From an uncultured Mycoplasmatota bacterium (GTDB lineage Bacteria > Bacillota_I > Bacilli_A > RF39 > UBA660): a DNA stretch of 15,815 nt. Positions within the stretch are counted from its first letter, which is position 1. Each line of letters opens with the position of its first letter. The notes beneath the pieces were generated by a model. It was not told where the DNA came from. It saw only the letters and a list, made by a program, of their open reading frames with translations, and searched no databases. The DNA lies in contig USIB01000027.1 of the NCBI GenBank assembly GCA_900554615.1, positions 1 through 15,815 on the forward strand. The letters run 5' to 3'. A program made the translations under genes and the position numbers. Shown here in pieces: positions 1 through 6,981 of this stretch.

Positions 1-829
1 GAATAATAACAGTTAATGTTTCTATTACAAATACTCCTCCTATTACCGCTAGTGATAATTCATGCGATGTTAAAATAGCTATCGTAGCCATTGTAGCACC
101 AAGGGTTAAACTACCAGTATCACCCATAAATACTTTAGCAGGATTTGAATTATATACCAGAAAGCCCATAATACTTCCCATTAGTATAAAACAAAAGATA
201 CCCATATCGCTATTACCTTCAATCCACCAACTGCCCATAGCAATTAAACCGAAAGCTAAGAAAGCAATTGCAGATAACCCTCCTGCTAAACCATCTAATC
301 CATCAGTTAAGTTAACAGCATTAGAAGAGCCTACTAATAAGAATAAGATGAATACTCCATAGAACCAACCTAAGTTCCAATCAATACCTAAAGCTGATAT
401 TCTTAAATAAGAATCTCCCGCTGTATATTGTCTAAATAATACATAGAATACTAAAGCTACTATTAACTGAAGTAATATCTTTTGAAATTGTGTAAGTCCT
501 TTATTTGTCTTTCTTCTTAAACTTATAAAGTCATCTAAGAATCCTATTAATCCATATGATAAGAATACAAATAATACTATAACTAAGTTTACTGAATATT
601 CTATCTTACCCGTTAATAATAGAAATAATGTTATAGCAAATGTAGGAATTATAAAGATTAATCCTCCCATAGTAGGTGTTCCTGCTTTATTTCTATGAGC
701 TTCTACATATATATTGATATTTTGTCCTGCTTTTAATTTTTTTAAAAATGGTATAATGATTAATCCGAATATTGTAGCTCCTATAAAACCTAACATCAAG
801 GCAAATAATGATTTAGTTAATGTTAACAT
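1..829 (-). CDS. mraY: MraY, phospho-N-acetylmuramoyl-pentapeptide transferase (3' end cut off)
   Basis: MraY transfers phospho-MurNAc-pentapeptide from UDP to undecaprenyl phosphate, making lipid I at the inner face of the membrane. The first 276 residues are visible, of the roughly 320 usual in the family; the C-terminus lies beyond the window. Family signatures read directly: HRNKAGTPTMGG (45-56), the Asp pair in GFLDDF (D99-D100), NAVNLTDGLDGLA (170-182) and FMGDTGSL (234-241), with many hydrophobic membrane segments between them. The ATG at 829 is preceded by AAGGAG at 837-842, a good ribosome site. An extended -10 lies just upstream. In Bacillus mraY follows spoVD and murE; here it follows a broken kinase gene and the PBP. 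Identification is near certain. Confidence 0.97.
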   Translation of the reverse strand, partial: MLTLTKSLFALMLGFIGATIFGLIIIPFLKKLKAGQNINIYVEAHRNKAGTPTMGGLIFIIPTFAITLFLLLTGKIEYSVNLVIVLFVFLSYGLIGFLDDFISLRRKTNKGLTQFQKILLQLIVALVFYVLFRQYTAGDSYLRISALGIDWNLGWFYGVFILFLLVGSSNAVNLTDGLDGLAGGLSAIAFLAFGLIAMGSWWIEGNSDMGIFCFILMGSIMGFLVYNSNPAKVFMGDTGSLTLGATMATIAILTSHELSLAVIGGVFVIETLTVII

Positions 830-852
830 TATCCCACTCCTTTTCTAGATAT

Positions 853-861
853 ATTATATCA
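853..861 (-). promoter_or_regulatory. Probable mraY promoter, extended -10
   Basis: On the minus strand the sequence reads TGATATAAT, a consensus -10 (TATAAT, 853-858) with the TGn extension. The -35 at 17 bases is weak (TATTTA). It lies about 25 bases upstream of the mraY start, so mraY can probably be transcribed independently of the genes before it. Confidence 0.6.
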
Positions 862-893
862 TATTTAATATTAAATAAATATATCTTTTACTT

Positions 894-918
894 TACTTTA
901 CATTGTTTTTGTAAAGTA
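894..918. repeat. Perfect 9-bp inverted repeat between kinase pseudogene and mraY
   Basis: Arms TACTTTACA (894-902) and TGTAAAGTA (910-918) flank a 7-base loop and abut the kinase stop codon at 919. Only on the plus strand is it followed by a T-rich run; on the minus strand, the direction of the genes here, no T tract follows. It may be a weak terminator or a regulatory dyad upstream of mraY. Function undecided. Confidence 0.4.
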
Positions 919-1791
919 TTATTTTTTATATAATCTTCTTGCTCCCGCTATTTGTTTTGGGGATAATGTATCAAGATAATTGATTGGATTTTCATTAGGT
1001 GATGATATTACTATTCTTTCAAAGCATTCTATTAATTCTTTATCTACTCCTATATCATCTAAATAATTTATAAAGCGATAAAACTCTTCTATACTAAGTT
1101 TGTCTACTCTTCCATCATATAAATAATTTAGTATCATTATTATATAACAATATATATCGGTGTCTTCTGTTATTTTATAATCTGCTACTCGGTCTGGTTC
1201 ATCTAATTTTTGGTATTTTATTTCGTTATATTTTAATATTGATGTAGTTGTTAAATATCTTCCTGGGAATGATTTATTGTCCGCTATTTTACAACTATTT
1301 AAATCTGCTACAAATATTTCTTGTTTTTCTATATCTACTAAAAAGTTATCTTCATGAATATCTCCTATATAGAAATCTTTTAGTTCTGTATATTTTCTGA
1401 TATTTTTCATTTGTTCTAATATTCTACCAATAATTTTTAAATAGTTTATTTTTTCTTCATAAGTTATTTTAGGCTCTTTTAATACTACACTTAGATTTAT
1501 TCCTTTGATATATTTCATTGTGAAGGCTTCTATTTGTTTATTTATTGATACTAATGAGTCTGGTATAATGAAATTACTTGGTATGTTATTTTTGTTGGAA
1601 TTAAGTGCTTCTATTGTTTATAATTTATTGGCAAAAATTATTCCATTTGTTAAGTATAGTTTTTTTAATATTTTTTCTTTTCCATAATAGTGATATTTAT
1701 ATAATTCACACTCTGTACTTGTTACATCTTTAGGTAAAACTAGCGGCTCTAAACTATTTAGTTTGGTTTTTGACATATTTATTATTTGCAT
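919..1791 (-). pseudogene. Protein-kinase-fold gene interrupted by one in-frame TAA
   Basis: Two open segments, ending at 1618 and starting at 1518, are in the same frame and together encode one kinase-like protein of about 290 codons. A single TAA (1618-1620, codon 58) replaces what is probably a Tyr codon in the context FANKL-stop-TIEAL. Reading on without the stop gives a continuous sequence into MKYIKGINL. Kinase features: a Lys-rich strand near KILKKLY (40-46), the hinge-like EAFTMKYIKG, a catalytic-loop-like IGDIHEDNFLVD, and VADLN in the place of DFG. The ATG at 1791 has AAGGGG about 8 bases upstream, and a strong promoter precedes it. The internal ATG at 1518 has no ribosome site, so reinitiation is unlikely. 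The gene sits between the PBP and mraY, which is not a standard place for a kinase. Substrate unknown. A sequencing error or very recent inactivation is possible, since the rest of the frame is intact. Confidence 0.75.
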
Positions 1792-1818
1792 AACAACATC
1801 CCCTTCAATTTGCCGCCT

Positions 1819-1847
1819 ATTATAGCACAGATGTTCTAAAAATGCAA
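1819..1847 (-). promoter_or_regulatory. Promoter of the kinase pseudogene
   Basis: Minus strand: -35 TTGCAT (1842-1847), a 17-base spacer, and -10 TATAAT (1819-1824) preceded by TGC, an extended -10. It starts only 14 bases after the PBP stop codon. The ATG at 1791 and its SD follow at normal distance, which supports that start. Confidence 0.8.
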
Positions 1848-1860
1848 ATATCATCTTATT

Positions 1861-3768
1861 TTATCCTAGATATAATCTTATACTTGAGTATTCTGGTAGT
1901 CTTGTTCCTCCACTTGGGGACTGATTTATGATTGTATTTCCACTACCACTATATTCTATAGTGAAGTTTTTTAATTTTGATGAGGCTTCTTTTTTGGTTA
2001 AACCTATTACATTTTCTACTTCGTAGTATTTTTGGTCATACCACTGATACTTTTTTTCTGTTCCTCCTTCTTGTTTTGGTATATCTAAGGCTACGATGGC
2101 GTCCTCTAAGATATTTTTTACTATTGGTGCTGATACTGTTCCTCCATACTGGGTTACTCCTTTTGGGTTGTCTATTGCTAGGTAGACTACTACCTTGGGT
2201 TCATTTGCTGGCAGAAATCCTATGAATGATACGATATAGTTTCCATGCATATATACTCCATTGTTTACTTTTTGGGCTGTTCCTGTTTTTCCTCCTACTC
2301 GGTATCCATCTATGTAGGCATTTCTTCCTGTTCCTAGTGATACTACTGACTCTAATGTCATTCTTACTTTTTCACTTGTTTCTTTGGTTACTATGTTTTC
2401 TCTTGTCTTGACTGGCTCTACTTCTTTGATTATTTGGCCTGTTTCGTGTTCGGTTATTCTCTTTACGATGTATGGCTTATATAATGTACCTCCATTAATT
2501 GCTGCGGAGACTGCTGCTACCTGTTGAAGGGCTGTTACACTTACTCCTTGACCAAAGGCGGTTGTTGCTAGTTCAACTGGTCCTACTTTATCTAAATTGA
2601 ATAGTATACCAGAACTCTCACCATTTAAATCTATTCCTGTTTTTTTCCCATAACCAAACTTATATATGTAATCGAATAGTGTTTCTTTTCCTAGTCTTCT
2701 TCCTAGTTCAACGAATCCTGGGTTACAGGAGTTTTGGACTACTTCTAAGAATGTTTGGGAGCCATGTCCTCCTGCTTTCCAGCATTTTATTCTAGCACCA
2801 TCTACATTTACTGATCCTCCATCATAGAAGGTATCTTTTAGTAAATCTACTTTTCCTTCGTTTACAGCGGTGCTTACTGTTAATATTTTGAATGTACTTC
2901 CTGGCTCATAACTTGCCCATATTGCCATATTTCTATTTATTGTTTCTGTACTATAATCTTTATAGTTATTGGGGTTGAAGTTTGGCCTAGAACTCATTCC
3001 TAGTATTTCTCCTGTATTGGGGTCCATTGCTATAGCCCAAGCCCCTTCAGGATTATATTTTGTTACGATATTGTCTAGTTCCCTTTCAATTGATGATTGA
3101 ATTTTATAATTTACTGTTAGATATATGTCTAGACCATCTTCTGGCTCTACATATATGGAGTTTCTTTTTAGACTGTTTCCTTTGGCATCGGAAAAATATT
3201 GTATACTTCCATATTCTCCTGCTAGTACTTTATCGTATTCTAATTCTAGTCCACTTAGTCCTTGATTATCTATTCCAACATAACCTAGTACATGTGATAG
3301 CATTTCGTTATGTGGATAATTTCTTTTTGATTCTTTTAGTAGATATACTCCATCAAAATGCATACTATTTATTTGGTCTGCTACTTCGTAGGAGAGTCTT
3401 CTACCTTCAGGATGTACTCTTTCCATCATTGTCTTTTTATATAAATGGGCTTCAATATCTTCTTTTGATACATTTAGGATACTACTTATTTTTTCTGCTA
3501 CTAAGGCTTTATCTTTTATTTGATTTGGTATGAATACTAGTGATGTTGTAGTTACATTTCCTGCTAATAACTCTTTATCTATGGTATATATTTTTCCTCT
3601 ATCTGCTTCTATTGGGAGATTTCTACTCCAAAGGTTATTGGCTAATGTATTTAGTTTTTTGTAGTCTATTACTTCTATATAGAATACTTTGGCTATTATT
3701 ATAATGAAGACTATAATTATTATTATTAATACTATTTTTATTCTTTTATGTATGTTCTTATTAAACAA
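1861..3768 (-). CDS. Class B penicillin-binding protein, SpoVD/PBP2B type, with one PASTA domain
   Basis: A membrane-anchored DD-transpeptidase that cross-links peptidoglycan outside the cell. Numbered from the TTG at 3768 (635 aa): short cytoplasmic N-terminus, membrane helix about 10-30, dimerisation domain beginning near EADRGKIY, then the transpeptidase domain with all three active-site motifs: STFK (nucleophile Ser291, Lys294), SCN (347-349) and KTGT (494-497). A single PASTA domain fills about 582-635. Length and one PASTA match SpoVD more than PBP2B, which has two. Cysteines lie at 329 and 348, the second inside SxN, as in Bacillus SpoVD. A GTG three codons upstream (3777) is also possible, but it overlaps the AGGGTGA ribosome site, which is spaced correctly for the TTG. 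Whether it serves division or spore cortex cannot be told from the sequence; in a small genome it could be the main division PBP. No clear promoter was found upstream. Confidence 0.93.
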   Translation of the reverse strand: MFNKNIHKRIKIVLIIIIIVFIIIIAKVFYIEVIDYKKLNTLANNLWSRNLPIEADRGKIYTIDKELLAGNVTTTSLVFIPNQIKDKALVAEKISSILNVSKEDIEAHLYKKTMMERVHPEGRRLSYEVADQINSMHFDGVYLLKESKRNYPHNEMLSHVLGYVGIDNQGLSGLELEYDKVLAGEYGSIQYFSDAKGNSLKRNSIYVEPEDGLDIYLTVNYKIQSSIERELDNIVTKYNPEGAWAIAMDPNTGEILGMSSRPNFNPNNYKDYSTETINRNMAIWASYEPGSTFKILTVSTAVNEGKVDLLKDTFYDGGSVNVDGARIKCWKAGGHGSQTFLEVVQNSCNPGFVELGRRLGKETLFDYIYKFGYGKKTGIDLNGESSGILFNLDKVGPVELATTAFGQGVSVTALQQVAAVSAAINGGTLYKPYIVKRITEHETGQIIKEVEPVKTRENIVTKETSEKVRMTLESVVSLGTGRNAYIDGYRVGGKTGTAQKVNNGVYMHGNYIVSFIGFLPANEPKVVVYLAIDNPKGVTQYGGTVSAPIVKNILEDAIVALDIPKQEGGTEKKYQWYDQKYYEVENVIGLTKKEASSKLKNFTIEYSGSGNTIINQSPSGGTRLPEYSSIRLYLG

Positions 3769-3777
3769 TGATATCAC

Positions 3778-4068
3778 CCTAATTAAGTGTATTCTTATCT
3801 TTTTTATTTGATTACTAAAATGTTATATTTTTTGGCTTTTATATGATAGATGTTTCTGTTATTGACATTTACAGGAAAATAGCAATGTACAAAAAGAGGA
3901 ATATTACAATTTTAATAAGAATTTTTCTATTTCTATTTTAGAAAATAAATCTGTTATTTTATCTAAAAGTAATAATTCTCCTATTGATTTTGTTATTAGA
4001 CATTCTAAATTGATATCCGCTATCGAAGAGTTTAAACCCTTGGTAAGGGAATAATTTTTATTAAAAAG
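3778..4068. other. Intergenic gap between the PBP and the DUF5684-like gene
   Basis: AT-rich gap just under 300 bases. Its right half holds the plus-strand remnant 3866-4054, and the terminator of the DUF5684-like gene follows. The left part, 3778-3862, must contain the PBP leader, but I found no pair of -35/-10 boxes good enough to call on the minus strand. Confidence 0.5.
3866..4054 (+). pseudogene. Remnant: C-terminal fragment of an unrecognised protein
   Basis: This is the only plausible coding stretch on the plus strand. It is open for 62 codons between a TGA (3863-3865) and a TAA (4052-4054), without any ATG, GTG or TTG near its start and without a ribosome site. The product looks protein-like rather than random: a mixed beta-type stretch (FSISILENKSVILSKS), then DFVIRHSKLISAIEEFKPLV, like the end of a folded domain. 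It runs convergently into the hairpin at 4069-4096, which has U-rich tails in both directions, as expected for two converging genes. The 5' part appears deleted or decayed. I do not recognise the family; a regulator tail is a guess. It could also be a chance open frame. Confidence 0.4.
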
Positions 4069-4096
4069 AAAAAGGTAGAAACTAGTCTACCTTTTT
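4069..4096 (-). terminator. Intrinsic terminator of the DUF5684-like gene, probably bidirectional
   Basis: Perfect 11-bp stem: arms at 4069-4079 (AAAAAGGTAGA) and 4086-4096, loop of 6 bases. On the minus strand the stem is followed by more T-rich sequence, and on the plus strand it ends in TTTTT. The stop codon of the minus-strand gene (4095-4097) overlaps the stem. Confidence 0.8.
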
Positions 4097-4736
4097 ATAT
4101 GTTTATATTATTATTTTGATTATTAACCATATTTTGACTTTGACCATTGAAATTATTTTGCATATTTTGATTTGTTATCATATTTTGTGAATTATCAACA
4201 GTATTCATAGTTGGTTGGTAGTTTGGAACATTATTTTGTTCGTTTTGACTATTTCCAAATACTCCATTATTATCAATTAATTGCTTTGCTATATCGTTTT
4301 GAGCGTTAGCTGAGTCTACGTTATTTTCTACTACACTGGCATTTTTATATACTATGTTTTTGTTAAATGCTAGTATTGGAAAACATATTACAGAGAAAAA
4401 TACTGAGGCTACTCCAAATCCTGTAGACTTTCCAAACTTATGTGCTAACTCTATGTATATTTTAAACATTGCATATATGTTAGCAAATGGCACTAAGAAT
4501 AACGCTATATACCATAATGGTAATTCTGCTATTTCCAACAATACTATTATATTATATACTGGAACTATCGCAGCCCATCCTGGTTTTCCTGCCTTTTTAT
4601 ATATTTTCCACATGCTCACTATTAATAGTATTGATAATAAAAGTGATATTATCATCAGTATTACTAATGGTGCTCCTGATTGGGGTTGCATACTAACTGC
4701 TCCATAATCATATAAATCGTAATCATAATTGTCCAT
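4095..4736 (-). CDS. DUF5684-like membrane protein with Asn/Gln-rich tail
   Basis: A 213-residue protein of unknown function. A short acidic and Tyr-rich N-terminus is followed by three to four hydrophobic segments: about 24-44, 56-70, 74-92 and 103-122. Between the first two is the signature KKAGKPGWAAIVPVYN, typical of DUF5684-type proteins, which have been seen near signal peptidases in other Bacillota (from memory). After about 135 the chain becomes a low-complexity tail rich in Asn and Gln, with repeated NMxNNxN units, probably disordered. The ATG at 4736 has AAAGGAG 8 bases upstream. It is transcribed alone: its own promoter is upstream and a terminator overlaps its stop. The side of the membrane occupied by the tail is not known. 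Confidence 0.8.
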   Translation of the reverse strand: MDNYDYDLYDYGAVSMQPQSGAPLVILMIISLLLSILLIVSMWKIYKKAGKPGWAAIVPVYNIIVLLEIAELPLWYIALFLVPFANIYAMFKIYIELAHKFGKSTGFGVASVFFSVICFPILAFNKNIVYKNASVVENNVDSANAQNDIAKQLIDNNGVFGNSQNEQNNVPNYQPTMNTVDNSQNMITNQNMQNNFNGQSQNMVNNQNNNINI

Positions 4737-4770
4737 ATTAACTTCTCCTTTTCTATTTTTTTATAATTAA

Positions 4771-4799
4771 AGTATAACATATTATTTAGTTTTAGACAA
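4771..4799 (-). promoter_or_regulatory. Promoter of the DUF5684-like gene
   Basis: Minus strand: -35 TTGTCT (4794-4799), 17-base spacer, -10 TATACT (4771-4776) with TGT before it (extended -10). It lies between the tsf terminator and the ribosome site of the gene. Confidence 0.75.
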
Positions 4800-4800
4800 G

Positions 4801-4824
4801 AAAAAAAGAAACATTTCTGTTTCT
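4801..4824 (-). terminator. Intrinsic terminator of rpsB-tsf
   Basis: On the minus strand a 7-bp stem AGAAACA / TGTTTCT with a GAAA tetraloop is followed by a run of T. It begins four bases after the tsf stop codon. Confidence 0.8.
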
Positions 4825-4828
4825 AATT

Positions 4829-5701
4829 TTATGCATTCATTTGCTTTGCTACTTCGTCAGCAAAGTTCTCTTCTCTCTTTTCCATACCTTCACCAACTTC
4901 GTATCTTACAAAAGATAATACTTTCATATTCTTGCTTTCAACATATTTAGATACTTTCATCTTATTTTCTTTTACAAATCCTTGTTCTAATAAGCATACT
5001 TCTTCATAGAACTTGTTTAATCTTCCATTTACTATCATTGGAAGTTTGTTTGAATCTAATCCTTCATTTTCTGCTTGCTCTGTTAGGATTTCTCTTTCTT
5101 TTTCTACTCTCTCAGTAGGTACTGAATCTTTATCTAAATATAGTGGTCTCATGGCTGCTATTTGCATTGCTACATCTTTAGCAACTTCTTCGTCTGTTCC
5201 TTCTAGAACTGCTAATGTAACAATTTTTCCACCCATATGTGAATAAGTTCCGAATACTTGATTATCTTCTTTTTCTACTAATTCAAATCTTCTGAATGAT
5301 AATTTTTCTCCAATTGTAGCAGTTTTATCTACTATTATATTTTCAATTGTGCTACCATTTACTTCTAATCTGTTTGCTTCTTCTACTGTTTTTACATTAC
5401 TATTTAGTATTGCTGTAGCGATTAAATCAACTAATCCTGTGAACTCTGGATTTTTTGCAACAAAGTCTGTTTCTGAATTAACTTCAACGATAACAGCTTT
5501 ATTTCCTTCTACTAATGCTTTTGCTAGTCCCTCTGCTGCTATTCTTGTTTGCTTTTTAGCAGCTTTTGAGATTCCTTTTTCTCTAAGCCAAGTAATTGCT
5601 TCTTCCATATTACCATTTGTTTCGGTAAGGGCTTTTTTGCAATCTAGCATTCCTGCTCCTGTTGATTCTCTTAATTCTTTTACCATATTTGCAGTAATCA
5701 T
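4829..5701 (-). CDS. tsf: Translation elongation factor Ts
   Basis: EF-Ts is the guanine nucleotide exchange factor that recycles EF-Tu from GDP to GTP in the cytoplasm. The 290-residue length is normal. The N-terminal UBA-like domain is clear (MVKELRESTGAGMLDCKKAL, residues 6-25), and the conserved EF-Tu contact motif TDFVAKN is at 78-84, followed by the core dimerisation domains. The ATG at 5701 has AAGGAGG upstream. It follows rpsB by only 11 bases, and the pair ends at a terminator, the common rpsB-tsf operon of bacteria. Confidence 0.98.
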   Translation of the reverse strand: MITANMVKELRESTGAGMLDCKKALTETNGNMEEAITWLREKGISKAAKKQTRIAAEGLAKALVEGNKAVIVEVNSETDFVAKNPEFTGLVDLIATAILNSNVKTVEEANRLEVNGSTIENIIVDKTATIGEKLSFRRFELVEKEDNQVFGTYSHMGGKIVTLAVLEGTDEEVAKDVAMQIAAMRPLYLDKDSVPTERVEKEREILTEQAENEGLDSNKLPMIVNGRLNKFYEEVCLLEQGFVKENKMKVSKYVESKNMKVLSFVRYEVGEGMEKREENFADEVAKQMNA

Positions 5702-5712
5702 AGTATTCCTCC

Positions 5713-6636
5713 TTATTTTAATTTTTCGATTAATTCTTCTTTTTTCATCTTAGAGTATCCTTTAATTTCTTTTTTCTTTGCAAGATCTCTAAGTTCTGTT
5801 ACTGTTAAAATATTTAAATCTAATTCTGGCTTTTCTTCTTTTACAGTAACTTTAGCTTCTTCTTTTTTTTCTTTTACTTCTTTTTTATCTTTCTTTGTAA
5901 AAGTTTTTTCTTTAGTTTGTTTTTTATCATCTTCACTTACATAATCTACAATTGTACCACCATTTGCTTCAATTATTGCATTAGTTAAAGCTCCTAGTAC
6001 TACTTTTATACTTCTTACAGCATCGTCATTTCCTGGAAGTACATAGTCTACATCATCAGGGTCACAATTTGTATCTATAAGACCAAATACTGGGATACCT
6101 AATTTCTTTGCTTCTCTTATTGCATTATATTCTTTTGTTGAATCTACAATAATTACAGCTTGTGGTAACTTAGTCATTTCTCTAATTCCACATAGGTTTT
6201 TATTTAATTTTTCATATTCCTTCTTTAGTCCTACTACTTCTTTCTTAGGTAACTTCTCGAATGTTCCGTCTTTTTCCATCTTTTCGATTTCTTCTAGACG
6301 ATTTACTCTTCTTCTGATAGTTTTGAAGTTTGTTAATGTTCCTCCTAACCATCTTTCTGTCATATAATACATATTGCTTCTTTCTGCTTCTTCTCTACAT
6401 ACTTCTTGTGCTTGCTTCTTAGTTCCAACATATAGAACTTTTCCACCTTCTGTTGCTATCTTATTTAATGCTTCGTATGCTTCCTCCATTTTGGCAACTG
6501 TTTTTTGTAAGTCGATGATATAAATATCATCTCTAGAGTTATAAATATACTCTTTCATTTTTGGATTCCATCTTTTGGTTTGATGTCCAAAGTGAACTCC
6601 TGCTTCTAACAAATAGCTCATTGATACTACTGTCAT
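5713..6636 (-). CDS. rpsB: Ribosomal protein S2 with a C-terminal SAP/Rho-N-like extension
   Basis: S2 is a protein of the 30S subunit, placed between head and body. Residues 1-232 are a full S2 with LLEAGVHFGHQTKRWNPKM, MTERWLGGTLTNFKTI and FGLIDTNCDPD. A charged Lys/Glu linker (233-271) then leads to a short helical domain, 273-307, with LTVTELRDLAKKKEIKGYS and KKEELIEKLK, the pattern of the Rho N-terminal/SAP-like fold that often binds nucleic acid. Typical bacterial S2 stops near the end of the core, so this is an added domain. The start chosen is the ATG at 6636: AAAGGAG lies 10 bases upstream and the sequence MTVVSMSYLLEAG matches the family. A GTG at 6645 sits directly against the ribosome site and is rejected. 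First gene of the rpsB-tsf operon. Confidence 0.96.
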   Translation of the reverse strand: MTVVSMSYLLEAGVHFGHQTKRWNPKMKEYIYNSRDDIYIIDLQKTVAKMEEAYEALNKIATEGGKVLYVGTKKQAQEVCREEAERSNMYYMTERWLGGTLTNFKTIRRRVNRLEEIEKMEKDGTFEKLPKKEVVGLKKEYEKLNKNLCGIREMTKLPQAVIIVDSTKEYNAIREAKKLGIPVFGLIDTNCDPDDVDYVLPGNDDAVRSIKVVLGALTNAIIEANGGTIVDYVSEDDKKQTKEKTFTKKDKKEVKEKKEEAKVTVKEEKPELDLNILTVTELRDLAKKKEIKGYSKMKKEELIEKLK

Positions 6637-6747
6637 ATTAAACACTCTCCTTTCGTTTTGCTTCCAAATATCTCTTTTTTAATATCCACCTATGATATAG
6701 GCACTAGGATTATTAAATCAATATTTGTGTATATTTTTTGAAAAGCC
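6637..6747 (-). promoter_or_regulatory. Long rpsB leader with a stacked stem-loop
   Basis: From the expected transcription start to the rpsB ATG there are about 110 bases. They contain a hairpin with arms 6689-6693 and 6697-6701 (CCTAT/ATAGG on either strand), nested in a second stem between 6681-6687 and 6707-6714 with one bulge. In other bacteria S2 represses its own mRNA through the leader; such control here is an inference. Confidence 0.4.
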
Positions 6748-6753
6748 ATATAT

Positions 6754-6782
6754 ATAGTACCATATTATGCTAAATAAGTAAA
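6754..6782 (-). promoter_or_regulatory. Promoter of rpsB-tsf
   Basis: Minus strand: -35 TTTACT (6777-6782), 17-base spacer, -10 TACTAT (6754-6759) preceded by TGG (extended -10). Confidence 0.6.
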
Positions 6783-6960
6783 TATTTTTCGTAAAAGTTT
6801 TTCTTTTCCAATCATTTATTTTTATATTATATTTTTTATCAATTTTATTTATCTGTTTACATTTTGTTTACACTTACTTTACTGTAAAGATATTATCATT
6901 TATGAGACCTTGGGCTCATAAATGCCCCGAAAGACAATTTTTTGGCTTAAGGGGAAAAAG
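6783..6960. other. Gene-free region with an unexplained structured element
   Basis: The part 6783-6896 is very AT-rich and holds the palindrome TTTACTGTAAA (6878-6888). On the plus strand TTTACA (6867-6872), 18 bases and TATTAT (6891-6896) resemble a promoter that would start transcription at the hairpin that follows. At 6897-6924 is a perfect 10-bp inverted repeat (CATTTATGAG / CTCATAAATG, loop ACCTTGGG). Directly after it, CCCC (6925-6928) and GGGG (6951-6954) could close a second stem. No reading frame explains it, and no T tract follows in either direction. Confidence 0.5.
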
Positions 6961-6981
6961 AAAAAAGAGAATTACTTCTCT
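6961..6981 (-). terminator. Intrinsic terminator of the 238-aa gene
   Basis: Stem AGAGAA (6966-6971) with TTCTCT (6976-6981); on the minus strand the tetraloop is GTAA and the stem is followed by T's. The TAA stop codon of the gene (6972-6974) lies inside the loop. Confidence 0.75.

Noticed and set aside
919..1854. Use of TAA as a sense codon (alternative code) to join the kinase halves
   Set aside because: TAA ends almost all other genes here, so the single internal TAA is better explained as a nonsense mutation or error.
3060..3533. Long plus-strand open frame opposite the PBP, and similar frames opposite DUF1015, tsf, murE and the LRR gene
   Set aside because: Leu/Phe/Ser-rich shadows of real minus-strand genes, without ribosome sites or recognisable motifs.
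3863..3892. Plus-strand promoter from TTGACA at 3863-3868
   Set aside because: The sequence there reads TTGACA, but no acceptable -10 lies 16-18 bases downstream.
6637..6645. GTG start for rpsB three codons upstream
   Set aside because: It is one base from the AAAGGAG ribosome site, too close to use; the ATG at 6636 fits both spacing and family.
6897..6956. A known riboswitch class
   Set aside because: I compared it in mind with preQ1, fluoride, SAM, guanidine and c-di-GMP types and saw none of their conserved cores; it would also not be placed before a gene in the plus direction.
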